Source: Acidimicrobiales bacterium (GTDB lineage: Bacteria; Actinomycetota; Acidimicrobiia; Acidimicrobiales; JAHEJN01). Taken from it: 57,438 nt of DNA. The stretch covers positions 1-57,438 of the forward strand of contig JAHEJN010000012.1 of assembly GCA_024638845.1 (NCBI GenBank), read 5' to 3'. Of this stretch, positions 26,445 to 34,915 are shown in pieces. How positions within the stretch are numbered: position 1 is the stretch's first letter; each line of letters opens with the position of its first letter. The notes beneath the pieces were generated by a model. That model had not been told where the DNA came from and did not search any database. It saw only the letters and a program-made list of their open reading frames with translations. The position numbers were made by a program, and so were the translations under genes.

Positions 26445-26759
26445 GCCCTCGAAGCCGCGTCGACCGGAGTCGCTGTGCGCCGCAGGCGGCGGTGGCGGGT
26501 CGAGACGCCGACACCAGTCGAGCCAGGCGGTGACATCGGCGGCCGGCGGGGCTCCCGATCCGTCGCCTCCGTAGGCGGTGACCATGCGGAATCGGACGAG
26601 CCCCGCATCGGGAAGGGGCAGGAAGGGTCGCCTCGCCCACCACCGCCGCCGCCGGAACCGGACCACCTGACGTATCGCAACCGGCCACAGCCGCGGACGG
26701 CGGAGCACCGCCACGAGCACGGCACGCCACGAAAGGCCCTTCGGGTATCTCGACGTCAC
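26442..26759 (-). CDS. Small conserved actinobacterial protein of unknown function
   Basis: 105 residues from GTG 26759. Basic and Trp-rich: SRYPKGLSWRAVLVAVLRRP, then RLWPVAIRQVVRF, WWARRPFLPLPDAGLVRFRM, and a WLDWCRRL end with a Pro-rich tail. This arrangement resembles short conserved proteins I have seen in actinobacterial genomes, but I know no function. No clear membrane helix or metal site. The start is uncertain because no strong ribosome-binding site is visible. It lies 10 nt before the HNH gene. Confidence 0.6.
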   Translation of the reverse strand: MTSRYPKGLSWRAVLVAVLRRPRLWPVAIRQVVRFRRRRWWARRPFLPLPDAGLVRFRMVTAYGGDGSGAPPAADVTAWLDWCRRLDPPPPPAAHSDSGRRGFEG

Positions 26760-26805
26760 GACCGCCGAGGCTACCGGCCGACCGAGGTACGCGGGAGCGC
26801 TTGGG

Positions 26806-26811
26806 TATGAT
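26806..26811 (+). promoter_or_regulatory. Candidate -10 element (TATGAT) of the moxR operon
   Basis: TATGAT lies about 64 nt before the moxR GTG. The -35 region is not convincing. Confidence 0.4.
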
Positions 26812-26875
26812 CCGGCAGCCGGAGCCGGGACATATCGTGGGCGCCGCGGCATGCTCAAGCAACCATCGGAGAACC

Positions 26876-27841
26876 GTGTCTTCAACGACCGAAGCCCGTA
26901 AGGCGACCTTCGCCGAATTGTTCGAATCGATAGCCAGAAACGTCGAGTCCGTCATCCGGGGGAAGCCCGAGACGGTACGGCTGGTGTTGTTGTGTCTGTT
27001 GAGCGAAGGCCATCTCCTGCTCGAGGATGCGCCGGGCGTCGGCAAGACGTCGATTGCCAAGGCGGTCGGTCGTTCGATCGACGTCGAGGTCGGTCGCATC
27101 CAGTTCACCCCCGACCTCCTGCCCTCCGACGTGATCGGTGTGGCGGTATGGGACCGTGGCACCTCACAGTTCGATTTCCGTCAGGGCCCCGTGTTCAACA
27201 GCATCGTCGTGGCCGACGAGATCAACCGGGCATCACCCAAGACCCAGTCGGCCCTGCTGGAGGCCATGGCCGAGCGGCAGGTCACCGTCGATCGCACAAC
27301 CCATGTGCTTCCTCATCCGTTCCTCGTCATCGCCACCCAGAATCCCCTCGAACACGAGGGCACCTATCCCCTGCCCGAATCCCAGCTCGACCGGTTCATG
27401 ATGCGGGTCAGCGTCGGCTACCCGAGCAGGGCTGCGGAGCTCGAGATCCTCGACGGCCAACAGGGCGGCTCCCGCCTCGAGGAGCTCGAGCCGGTGGTCA
27501 CCGCCGCCGAGATCCGAGGCATGGTGCGCTCGGTCCTCAAGGTCCACGTGGCTCCCACGGTGAAGGGGTATCTGGTCGATCTGGCGGCCGCGTCGCGGTC
27601 GCACCCCGGCATGTCGCTCGGAGTCTCTCCGCGGGCCACCCTCAGCCTTCAGCGCGTGTCACAAGCGCGGGCGGCTGCGCTCGGACGTGACTACGTCACG
27701 CCCGACGACGTCAAGTCGTTGGCGCGACACTGTCTCGGGCACCGCGTCGTCGCGTCACCACAGGCCGTGTCGCGCGGAATGAGCGGCGCCGAAGTCCTGG
27801 CCGAGATCGTGGCGTCGCTGCCCGTACCGGTCGTCACCTGA
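26876..27841 (+). CDS. MoxR-family AAA+ ATPase
   Basis: 321 residues. Walker A (EDAPGVGKTS), Walker B with sensor (VVADEINRASPKTQSALLEA), sensor 1 (FLVIATQNPLEHEGTYPLPE) and sensor 2 region are complete. MoxR ATPases act as chaperones for metal insertion or protein maturation, usually with a DUF58 partner, as here. GTG 26876 is chosen because GGAGAACC precedes it. The next gene starts 3 nt after the stop, so the triad is one operon. Confidence 0.95.
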   Translation: MSSTTEARKATFAELFESIARNVESVIRGKPETVRLVLLCLLSEGHLLLEDAPGVGKTSIAKAVGRSIDVEVGRIQFTPDLLPSDVIGVAVWDRGTSQFDFRQGPVFNSIVVADEINRASPKTQSALLEAMAERQVTVDRTTHVLPHPFLVIATQNPLEHEGTYPLPESQLDRFMMRVSVGYPSRAAELEILDGQQGGSRLEELEPVVTAAEIRGMVRSVLKVHVAPTVKGYLVDLAAASRSHPGMSLGVSPRATLSLQRVSQARAAALGRDYVTPDDVKSLARHCLGHRVVASPQAVSRGMSGAEVLAEIVASLPVPVVT

Positions 27842-27844
27842 CCC

Positions 27845-28984
27845 ATGACGGTCCGAGGCCTCACCACCCTCACGGCCGGCGTCACCGCGCTGCTGGCCGG
27901 ACGTGTCTTCGGGTTGCTCGAGGTGATCGCCATCGGTCTGGTTCTCATCGGGCTGGTGGTGTTCAGCTTCATCGTGGTCGTCTTCCCGCGTGGCCGGCTG
28001 GCGCTCGCGCGTCGATTGCGACCCGAACGGATAACGGTCGGCCAGGCCGCCCACATCGATCTCCGTCTCGAACAGCGGGGACGCCTCTCGTCGGGCATCC
28101 TGCGCCTGCAGGACGGTGTGTCGAACACGGCGGGAGCCGAGCTCCGATCCACGCCCGTCCCGGCGAAGCACACCCGGCTCGCGACCTACCGCGTGCAGCC
28201 ACCCGCGCGCGGCGTCGTCACCATCGGTCCGCTCGAGGTCGAGCGACTCGACCCCTTCGGTCTCGCCCGCCGACGCATCGCCACCCTCGACGTGTCCGAG
28301 CTCGTGGTGCACCCGCAGATCCTGCCCATCGCCGCGCCCACTCGACCACGCGCCGTCGATCTCGCGAGCTCGATCTCGGTGCCCCAACAGGAACTGCGCG
28401 GCGACGACTTCCACGCGCTGCGCCTGTACGAGCTCGGTGACGACCTGCGCCGGGTGCACTGGAAGGCAACCGCGCGGCACGACGAACTGATGATCCGCGA
28501 ACACGACGACTCTCGTGAGGGTCGGACCACCGTGGTGGCCGACGTGCGGGCATCGGCGGTTTCGGCTGCCGCCCTCGAGCGCATTCTCGTCGCCGCGGCC
28601 AGCGTGCTCGACGCGGCGGCCACACGCGGCGACGAGGTCGCGCTTGTCCTCACCGACGGATCCGGTCCCTACAACGCCCTCGATCGGCGCGGCCTCACGC
28701 CGCTGCTCGACGTGTTGGCGCGCGTCCAGCTCGCGCACGGCATCTCGGGCCTCGACAAGACGCTCCAGGTCCTGCGGGCCAATCAGCGGAGCGGAGGGCT
28801 GGTGAGCCTCCTCGGCGACGGTGACACGGGCGACCACGCGGCATCGCTCGCCACCGGTTTCCAAGCCCACCTGCCGTTCGTCTTCGCGTTCCGCGACGAC
28901 GACTCGGGTGCCGTCACCGACGACTTCGGCGATCGGTGGACGGCCGAGATCCAGCGGCGGAGCACCGCCGAGGCTCACCGATGA
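27845..28984 (+). CDS. DUF58 (VWA-like) protein
   Basis: 379 residues. Two N-terminal membrane helices (GVTALLAGRVFGLLEVIAIG and GLVLIGLVVFSFIVVVF) precede a beta-rich region and the DUF58 core, marked by LRGDDFHALRLYELGDDLRR and VHWKATARHDELMIREHDDS. This resembles a von Willebrand A module and is the usual partner of MoxR ATPases. The stop overlaps the transglutaminase start (ATGA). Substrate or ligand is unknown. Confidence 0.92.
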   Translation: MTVRGLTTLTAGVTALLAGRVFGLLEVIAIGLVLIGLVVFSFIVVVFPRGRLALARRLRPERITVGQAAHIDLRLEQRGRLSSGILRLQDGVSNTAGAELRSTPVPAKHTRLATYRVQPPARGVVTIGPLEVERLDPFGLARRRIATLDVSELVVHPQILPIAAPTRPRAVDLASSISVPQQELRGDDFHALRLYELGDDLRRVHWKATARHDELMIREHDDSREGRTTVVADVRASAVSAAALERILVAAASVLDAAATRGDEVALVLTDGSGPYNALDRRGLTPLLDVLARVQLAHGISGLDKTLQVLRANQRSGGLVSLLGDGDTGDHAASLATGFQAHLPFVFAFRDDDSGAVTDDFGDRWTAEIQRRSTAEAHR

Positions 28985-31233
28985 CCCGCCGTTTCTCGCT
29001 GGCCGAGCAATTGGCACTCCTCGTGACCGAGCTCACGCTCGTCGCGGCCACCCTTGCCGCCATCGTCGGCTTCGAACGGTTGTTCTCCGACGAGGTCTGG
29101 CGACGGCCACTGATTCTCACCGTCGCCATCGGCCACGGTGTCGCCATGCTCCTCCGCCGTCTGCGGCTTCCCTCGGTCCTCGCCGTCGTTGCCTTCCTCG
29201 GCGCAGGCGCGATCGCCATCACCCACCTCCTCTACGACACCACCAGCAGCTGGTATCTCCCGACCGGGGCCACCCTCGACGCCCTCCGACCCGATCTCGA
29301 GGCCGCGCGCGACACCTTCGGCACGGCCGTCGCGCCCACCCCGGCCATCCCGGGATTCGTCGTGCTGGCGGCGGTCGCCGTGTGGATCCTGGTCGGACTC
29401 GCCGACGCCATCGCCTTTCGCGCCCGGCTGACCCTCCCCGCCCTCGTTCCCGCCTCCGCCATCGTGATCTTCATCGCCTCCCTCGGCAGCGACGTCCGTC
29501 GCACCCCGCTCCTGGTACTGGTTCTCGGCGCCTCTCTCGTCTTCATCGTCACCCACCGAAGCCTGCTCCTCCCCGCCGATCACACATGGCTCGGGAACCT
29601 CACCGATGCCCGGTCGGCCATGGCCCGGTTCGCTGCACCGGTCGCCGTTCTCGCCGGCCTGTTCGCCATCGCCACGGTGCCCTTCGTTCCGGGTTCGACC
29701 GATTCGCTGGTCCAGTTCAACTCGAGCGGTCCGGGCGACCCGGCTCGCGTGGTCATCAGCCCCCTCGTCGACATACGCGGCCGCCTCGTGAGCCAGCAAG
29801 ACGTCGAGGTGTTCCAGGTCCGCAGCCCCGAACCGGCGTACTGGCGGCTCACGGCGCTCGACACGTTCAACAACCAGGTGTGGAGCAGCCGGGCCGACTA
29901 CGACGGCGCGGGGAGCGAGCTCGAGCCAACGGTCACCTCCGGCACCAGCAGCCGAGCAGTGTCACAGCAGTTCCGCATCCAGGCACTGGCCGCCGTGTGG
30001 CTGCCTGCGGCCTTCCAACCCGACCGCATCGTCGACGTCGAAGGAGCCAGTGTCCAGTGGGAACCCGACTCCGCCACGCTGATCGTGCGGAACGGCACCC
30101 CGACCTCTGATGGCATCGAGTACACGATCGAGTCAGCGGTCCCCGAGTTCCAGCAGACCGATCTGTCGGCGCTCCCCTCCGGCTTCCCCGTGGAGTACGA
30201 GGCGTTCACCGAGCTCCCCGCCGACTTCAGTCCGCTGGCGCGTGATCTCGCTCAGGAGATCGCGGGCGACATTCCGAGCCCATACGGGCAGGCGATGGCG
30301 CTGCAGACCTTCTTCCGATCGTCGTTCACCTACGACATCAACGTTGCCGCCGGGCACGACGTCAATCGCATCGAGGACTTCCTGGCGCTTCGTCAGGGCT
30401 ACTGCGAGCAGTTCGCCGGAACCTTCGCCGCCATGGCCCGATCGCTCGGCCTGCCCGCACGGGTGGCCGTCGGCTTCACCTGGGGCGACAACGATCCCCT
30501 CGATCCCACGCTGTTCCGGGTTCGCGGCGAGCATGCCCATGCGTGGGCCGAGGTGTACATCGACGGAGCCGGGTGGGTGCTGTTCGAGCCCACCCCGGGC
30601 CGCGGTGCTCCCGGCGCCGCCTATACACAGGTCTCCCCCGCTCAAGACGAGACCGGCATCTCCGAGGACGTCGCCGGCTCTCCTCTGGTCCCCGCCATCC
30701 CCGACCTTGCGCCGAACGTGCTCGAGGCGCTCGCCGGGCTCGACGAGGGCTCGACGCTCGCACCAGGAGCCGGCGGCGCAGTCCCCGACTCGAGCTTCAC
30801 GATGCCCGGCTGGGTCCTCGCCGTCGCCATCATCGCCGGAGTCGCCCTCGTCGTCGTGGCCGCCTTCCCCTTCCTTCGCCGCCGCCTGCGGCGAACCCAC
30901 CACCGGGCCCACCTCGATCATCTCCGTCGCCGGGTGCTCGCCGCGTGGGACAACGCCGTCACGAGCGTGGCCCCCCTGGGTCTGCGGCCGACCGGTGCCG
31001 AGACCAGCACCGAATTCGTCCGCAGGGCGACGCCGTTGCTCGGACCTCAGCCTCGCTTCGTGGACCTGGCCAACACGGTCGATCGAGCGCGGTACTCACC
31101 CGAGCCGCTCGACGAGTCCGTCGCCGCCGACGCCGAGGCCGCGGGGCAGCACATCGAGAACCTGGCCCACGATCGAACCACCTGGTGGGATCGCTACCGG
31201 GTGGAGTTCGATCTCGTCGGTCGCCGCCGCTGA
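28981..31233 (+). CDS. Membrane transglutaminase-like protein (DUF3488, transglutaminase core, DUF4129)
   Basis: 750 residues. About six N-terminal membrane helices (to ~residue 240), an extracytoplasmic region, a transglutaminase-type papain-like domain, one more helix (GWVLAVAIIAGVALVVVAAF, about 610-630) and a cytoplasmic DUF4129-like tail. The catalytic triad is complete: Cys in GYCEQFAGTFAA (~475), His in EHAHAWAEVYI (~519), Asp in YIDGAGWVLFEPTPG (~528). It is the third gene of the moxR triad. Such proteins are probably peptidases or transamidases of envelope proteins; the substrate is unknown. Confidence 0.92.
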   Translation: MTRRFSLAEQLALLVTELTLVAATLAAIVGFERLFSDEVWRRPLILTVAIGHGVAMLLRRLRLPSVLAVVAFLGAGAIAITHLLYDTTSSWYLPTGATLDALRPDLEAARDTFGTAVAPTPAIPGFVVLAAVAVWILVGLADAIAFRARLTLPALVPASAIVIFIASLGSDVRRTPLLVLVLGASLVFIVTHRSLLLPADHTWLGNLTDARSAMARFAAPVAVLAGLFAIATVPFVPGSTDSLVQFNSSGPGDPARVVISPLVDIRGRLVSQQDVEVFQVRSPEPAYWRLTALDTFNNQVWSSRADYDGAGSELEPTVTSGTSSRAVSQQFRIQALAAVWLPAAFQPDRIVDVEGASVQWEPDSATLIVRNGTPTSDGIEYTIESAVPEFQQTDLSALPSGFPVEYEAFTELPADFSPLARDLAQEIAGDIPSPYGQAMALQTFFRSSFTYDINVAAGHDVNRIEDFLALRQGYCEQFAGTFAAMARSLGLPARVAVGFTWGDNDPLDPTLFRVRGEHAHAWAEVYIDGAGWVLFEPTPGRGAPGAAYTQVSPAQDETGISEDVAGSPLVPAIPDLAPNVLEALAGLDEGSTLAPGAGGAVPDSSFTMPGWVLAVAIIAGVALVVVAAFPFLRRRLRRTHHRAHLDHLRRRVLAAWDNAVTSVAPLGLRPTGAETSTEFVRRATPLLGPQPRFVDLANTVDRARYSPEPLDESVAADAEAAGQHIENLAHDRTTWWDRYRVEFDLVGRRR

Positions 31234-31235
31234 AG

Positions 31236-31258
31236 ACCGACGAACGTCACTCGTCGGT
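31236..31258. terminator. Bidirectional hairpin between transglutaminase and DUF3040 genes
   Basis: Perfect 8-bp stem ACCGACGA / TCGTCGGT with a 7-nt loop. The DUF3040 stop codon lies in the loop region. Confidence 0.55.
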
Positions 31259-31609
31259 GTTCTCACCGTCGGGTCGGGGACCGCGGAACCCGCGTACCGG
31301 CCGGGAACGGATGTTCTGTGCGATCTGGTCGATGCTGACCTTGCCCAACTGACGGAGGCTGCGCTCGACGTAGATCGCAGATCCGAACATGACGAGGAAG
31401 CCGGAGAAGGCGAGCCAGTACGACGTCGACAGCATGACGATCATGATGGCCAAGCCGACGACACACCCGAGAATGGCCCAGCGCAGGTTGCGCGCCGGAT
31501 CGGTGTACACGGTGGTGGAACGCACCTCGTTGGCGAGGTCGGGATCGGACTCGTAGAGTCGCTGCTCGATCTCGGAGAGGATTCGCTTCTCATCCTCGGA
31601 TAGCGGCAC
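31247..31609 (-). CDS. DUF3040 membrane protein
   Basis: 120 residues. N-terminal DUF3040 signature (PLSEDEKRILSEIEQRLYES, then DPDLANEV) followed by two membrane helices (LRWAILGCVVGLAIMIVML and WLAFSGFLVMFGSAIYV). Small actinobacterial membrane proteins of unknown function; the M. tuberculosis relative also lies near mraZ. GTG 31609 is chosen because GAGGAG stands 7 nt upstream. It is 100 nt downstream of dinB on the same strand. Confidence 0.88.
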   Translation of the reverse strand: MPLSEDEKRILSEIEQRLYESDPDLANEVRSTTVYTDPARNLRWAILGCVVGLAIMIVMLSTSYWLAFSGFLVMFGSAIYVERSLRQLGKVSIDQIAQNIRSRPVRGFRGPRPDGENTDE

Positions 31610-31709
31610 CCGTTCACTCCTCGTCCCCGACGTCGGGCTCGACGTCCCCGGTTCGTACCGAATCCAGTCTCGCACACGCGGGTGCCGCCGACAACGCGCC
31701 GGATGCGAG

Positions 31710-32969
31710 TCAATCCGGCTGCGAAGGACCCCACTGCTGGTCGCCCTGGCGCTTCACGCGCAGGCCCTCGACACCGGCGAGTGCCGCCGGGCCGATGGCT
31801 GCGGCGCCGAAGCGGTCGCGGATCTCGTCGACCGCGCGCTCGGCTTCGCACCAGTGCTCGTCGGGCTGGTCGAAGGACAACTGCTGGGCCACTTCGGTTC
31901 CGAGCGACGAGACGCCCACACCCAGCAGGCGGATACCGGCTCGCATGTCGAGCGCGTCCATGAGATCCCGGGCGGTTCTGACCACGACACGAGCGGAATC
32001 GGTCGGCTGGGCCAACGTGAGCGACCGCGTGAGGGTGGTGAAGTCGCTGTAGCGGACCTTGAGGTTGACGGTTCGTCCCGCCCGCCCGGCAACCCGGAGC
32101 CGGCGGGCCACCGCATCGCCGAGACGAATGAGCTCGCGGTCGACGAGCTCTCGATCGAGCAGATCGCGGGGGAACGTCTCCTCGTGGCTCACCGACTTGG
32201 CCTCGCCATCGGCGACGACGGGGCGGTCGTCGAGCCCGTTGGCCAGCGCGTGGAGGTGGCGGCCCGAGGCCTGACCCACCGCGGAGACCACCGCCGACCG
32301 CGGCAGGGCGGCAAGATCTCCGATCGAGTCGACGCCGAGGCGATCGAGCTTGGCCAGTGTCGCCGGACCGACGCCCCACAGGGCGCGAAGCGGCAGTGGG
32401 TGCAGGAAATCGAGCTCGCCACCGGGTGGGACCACCAGGACGCCGAGGCCGGGAGTGATGCCGGATCGATCGGCGACGGGCTTGGCTCTGGGCGACGCGA
32501 GCTTGGCGAGGAACTTGCACGTTGCCACGCCGACCGAGCACGGCAGCTGTTCGGCGGCGGCGACATCGTCGCGGATGGCACGACCGATGTGTTCCGGCGA
32601 GCCGTGGAGCCGCTGACTCCCGGTGACGTCGAGAAAGGCCTCGTCGAGCGACAGCGGCTCCACCAGCGGTGTGTACCGCTGGAAGATCTCCATGACGCGG
32701 CGGCTCACCTCGCCGTAGTGACCGTGGTCGCCGTCGAGGAACACGAGATCGGGACACAGCGCCGTGGCCCGACGGGAGGGCATGGCCGAGTGGACGCCGT
32801 AGCACCGCGCCTCGTAGGACGCCGCCGCCACGACCCCGCGGGCGCCGCGGCCGCCGACCGCCACGGGCCGGCCGACGAGCTCGGGGTGGCGGAGCAGCTC
32901 GACCGACGCGTAGAACGCATCCATGTCGACGTGCAGGATCGCTCGCGCCTCGGAGGGCCAAGTGCTCAC
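31710..32969 (-). CDS. dinB: DNA polymerase IV (Y-family translesion polymerase)
   Basis: 419 residues. Y-family catalytic motifs are intact: ILHVDMDAFYASVELLRHPE with the first Asp, and VEPLSLDEAFLDVTGS with the Asp-Glu pair. CSVGVATCKFLAKLAS and the little-finger region with NLKVRYSDFTTLTRS follow. It copies damaged DNA with low fidelity. No LexA-type box is evident upstream. A weak -10-like CATACT lies 6 nt before GTG 32969, so the mRNA may be leaderless. Confidence 0.94.
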   Translation of the reverse strand: MSTWPSEARAILHVDMDAFYASVELLRHPELVGRPVAVGGRGARGVVAAASYEARCYGVHSAMPSRRATALCPDLVFLDGDHGHYGEVSRRVMEIFQRYTPLVEPLSLDEAFLDVTGSQRLHGSPEHIGRAIRDDVAAAEQLPCSVGVATCKFLAKLASPRAKPVADRSGITPGLGVLVVPPGGELDFLHPLPLRALWGVGPATLAKLDRLGVDSIGDLAALPRSAVVSAVGQASGRHLHALANGLDDRPVVADGEAKSVSHEETFPRDLLDRELVDRELIRLGDAVARRLRVAGRAGRTVNLKVRYSDFTTLTRSLTLAQPTDSARVVVRTARDLMDALDMRAGIRLLGVGVSSLGTEVAQQLSFDQPDEHWCEAERAVDEIRDRFGAAAIGPAALAGVEGLRVKRQGDQQWGPSQPD

Positions 32970-33012
32970 GTGGCCAGTATGACCGAGTCCGATGACACCG
33001 AGGGGTCCTCGA

Positions 33013-33018
33013 TACGCT
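33013..33018 (+). promoter_or_regulatory. -10 element (TACGCT), predicted leaderless promoter
   Basis: TACGCT ends 6 nt before the ATG at 33025. Confidence 0.5.
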
Positions 33019-33024
33019 TGGGTG

Positions 33025-33306
33025 ATGCCCGAAACGCCCGAGCCCGGTCTCGCCTCGGCGGCGCCCTCACTGCTGTCCCGACTGCTCGCCTTTGCCGCGG
33101 TGATCATCGGTGGCGCGTGCGGCGCGCTGATCGGATACGGCTTCACCGACCTCCAGTGCGAGGGCGACTGTGCGACGTGGCTCGGCCTGAGCACGGTCAT
33201 CGGAGCGCTCGTCGGGGCTCTGGGCGTGGCGGTGGTCGCCGTTCTGGCACTGCGGGCCATGGACGAATGGGACTCGACCCAGAAGCAATCGCCGCGTCGT
33301 CGGTAG
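33025..33306 (+). CDS. Small two-helix membrane protein, function unknown
   Basis: 93 residues. Two hydrophobic segments (LLAFAAVIIGGACGALIGYG and LSTVIGALVGALGVAVVAVL) are joined by a short loop with two cysteines (DLQCEGDCATW) likely exposed outside. A charged C-terminal tail ends in SPRRR. I recognise no family. ATG 33025 is supported by a -10 box 6 nt upstream. It lies between divergent dinB and the inositol-phosphatase gene, 36 nt before the latter, which has its own -10. Confidence 0.7.
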   Translation: MPETPEPGLASAAPSLLSRLLAFAAVIIGGACGALIGYGFTDLQCEGDCATWLGLSTVIGALVGALGVAVVAVLALRAMDEWDSTQKQSPRRR

Positions 33307-33330
33307 CCGTCGACCCGTCGACGGGCTGAC

Positions 33331-33336
33331 TACGCT
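33331..33336 (+). promoter_or_regulatory. -10 element (TACGCT), predicted leaderless promoter
   Basis: TACGCT ends 6 nt before the ATG at 33343; the same hexamer and spacing occur before the gene at 33025. Confidence 0.5.
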
Positions 33337-33342
33337 CGGACG

Positions 33343-34176
33343 ATGCCCGAGCACCGAATGGTCGTCCCGCCCTCGGATGCCCTGCTCGAGCTCGCCACCC
33401 GTGCGGCGAGGCGTGCCGGCGACCATGCCCTGCAGGCGGCCGGGAAAGGACTCGCCATCGAGACGAAGTCGTCGGCCAACGATTTCGTCACCCAGGTCGA
33501 CCAGGAGTGCGAGCGGCTCATCGTCGACTCGCTCCTCGCCGAGCGTCCCCACGACGGACTCGCAGGCGAGGAGGGGGCAGCGACGCCAGGAACCACCGGA
33601 GTCACGTGGCACATCGACCCGATCGACGGCACGACGAACTACGTCTACGGCCAGCCAGGATGGGCCGTCTCGATCGCCGCCGAGGTCGAGTTCCCCGAGG
33701 GCCACATGGCCGTCGGTGTCGTGTTCGACCCGCGCCACGACGAGTTGTTCACGGCGGTCCACGGAGTCGGCGCATGGTGCAATGGCGAGGCGATCGCTCC
33801 GAGATCCGGAGCGCAGCTGACATCGGCGGTGATCGCCACCGGCTTCTCCTACGACGCCGACATCCGTCGCCACCAGGCGGCGGTTCTCGCCGACGTCCTC
33901 CCCGCAGTGGGGAACATCCGCCGGTTCGGCTCGGCCGCCGTCGACCTGTGCTGGGTGGGTCTCGGTCGAGTCGACGCCTACTACGAGACCGGCCTCAACC
34001 TCTGGGACCGCGCCGCCGGGGGGCTCATCGCCGCCGAGGCGGGTGCCCTCGTGCACGATCTCCATCACCGAGAGCCCACCCGACGCTTCACCTTTGCGGC
34101 GTCCCCGGCCATTCACGACCAGCTCCGCGCCGTGCTGGTGGCGGCCGGCGCCGACCGGATCGAGATCGCCGAATGA
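33343..34176 (+). CDS. Inositol-1-monophosphatase-family enzyme
   Basis: 277 residues. Li-sensitive Mg-dependent phosphatase fold: an early SSANDFVTQVDQECERLI, the metal-binding GEE, WHIDPIDGTTNYVYG, and the late GLNLWDRAAGGLIAAEAGA. In Actinobacteria, members hydrolyse inositol-1-phosphate (for phosphatidylinositol lipids), histidinol phosphate or sulfated nucleotides; sequence alone does not decide. A link to PI mannosides is possible because a PimB'-like gene lies 8 kb away. Confidence 0.88.
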   Translation: MPEHRMVVPPSDALLELATRAARRAGDHALQAAGKGLAIETKSSANDFVTQVDQECERLIVDSLLAERPHDGLAGEEGAATPGTTGVTWHIDPIDGTTNYVYGQPGWAVSIAAEVEFPEGHMAVGVVFDPRHDELFTAVHGVGAWCNGEAIAPRSGAQLTSAVIATGFSYDADIRRHQAAVLADVLPAVGNIRRFGSAAVDLCWVGLGRVDAYYETGLNLWDRAAGGLIAAEAGALVHDLHHREPTRRFTFAASPAIHDQLRAVLVAAGADRIEIAE

Positions 34177-34231
34177 CCCCATTTCGGTCCGATGCCAAGC
34201 GCAGCGGCCGAGAATGAGGCACCATCAAGGC

Positions 34232-34912
34232 GTGGGAACAAGAATCCTGACCGTCGAAGACGACGAACGAATCCGCACCGCCGTGAAGTTGGCGCTCGAG
34301 GACGAGGGCTGGCAGGTCCTCGAAGCCGACAACGGCGAGGAGGCGCTGGCCCTGTTCCGCCGCGAGCCGGCCGACGTCGTCCTCATCGACATCATGCTGC
34401 CCGGTATCGACGGATTCGAGGTCTGCCGCTCGCTGCGCCGCAACAGCGACGTGCCCATCGTGATGGTCACCGCACGCGACGACACCCACGACGTGGTTGC
34501 CGGGCTCGAAGCAGGCGCCGACGACTACCTGACCAAGCCCTTCGCCCCCAAGGAGCTCTCGGCCCGCATTCGCGCGCTGCTCCGTCGGGCCCGCACCACC
34601 GAGCCCGGTGTGTCGCGACTGACCTTCGGTGACCTCGAGATCATCCCCGAACAGGGGCGGGTCACGTTGTCCGACGACGATCTGCATCTCACCAAGACCG
34701 AGTTCCGTCTGCTGGTCGAGCTGGCCTCGAGCCCTGGTCGCGTGTTCTCCCGCGAGGTTCTGCTCGAGCGGGTCTGGGGCTACGACTACTTCGGCGACGG
34801 ACGGCTGGTCGACGTGCACATCCGTCGCCTGCGCACCAAGATCGAGGCCGACCCGGCCAACCCGCGCCACGTCGTGACCGTGCGGGGTCTCGGGTACAAG
34901 CTCCAGTCCTGA
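34232..34912 (+). CDS. mtrA: OmpR-family response regulator, MtrA-like
   Basis: 226 residues. Receiver domain with acidic pocket (TVEDDE), phospho-Asp53 in LIDIMLPGIDGFEVC, Thr in VMVTARDD and Lys in YLTKPFAPKEL; then a winged-helix domain (LTKTEFRLLVELASSPGRVF to LVDVHIRRLRTKIE). Order regulator-kinase-GerMN lipoprotein matches actinobacterial mtrA-mtrB-lpqB, which links envelope and division control. GTG 34232 is used; an in-frame ATG at 34214 is an alternative. The kinase starts 3 nt after its stop. Confidence 0.88.
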   Translation: MGTRILTVEDDERIRTAVKLALEDEGWQVLEADNGEEALALFRREPADVVLIDIMLPGIDGFEVCRSLRRNSDVPIVMVTARDDTHDVVAGLEAGADDYLTKPFAPKELSARIRALLRRARTTEPGVSRLTFGDLEIIPEQGRVTLSDDDLHLTKTEFRLLVELASSPGRVFSREVLLERVWGYDYFGDGRLVDVHIRRLRTKIEADPANPRHVVTVRGLGYKLQS

Positions 34913-34915
34913 TCC

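Noticed and set aside
32970-33024. A LexA/SOS box upstream of dinB
   Set aside because: No sequence close to the actinobacterial TCGAAC-N4-GTTCGA consensus is present in this gap.
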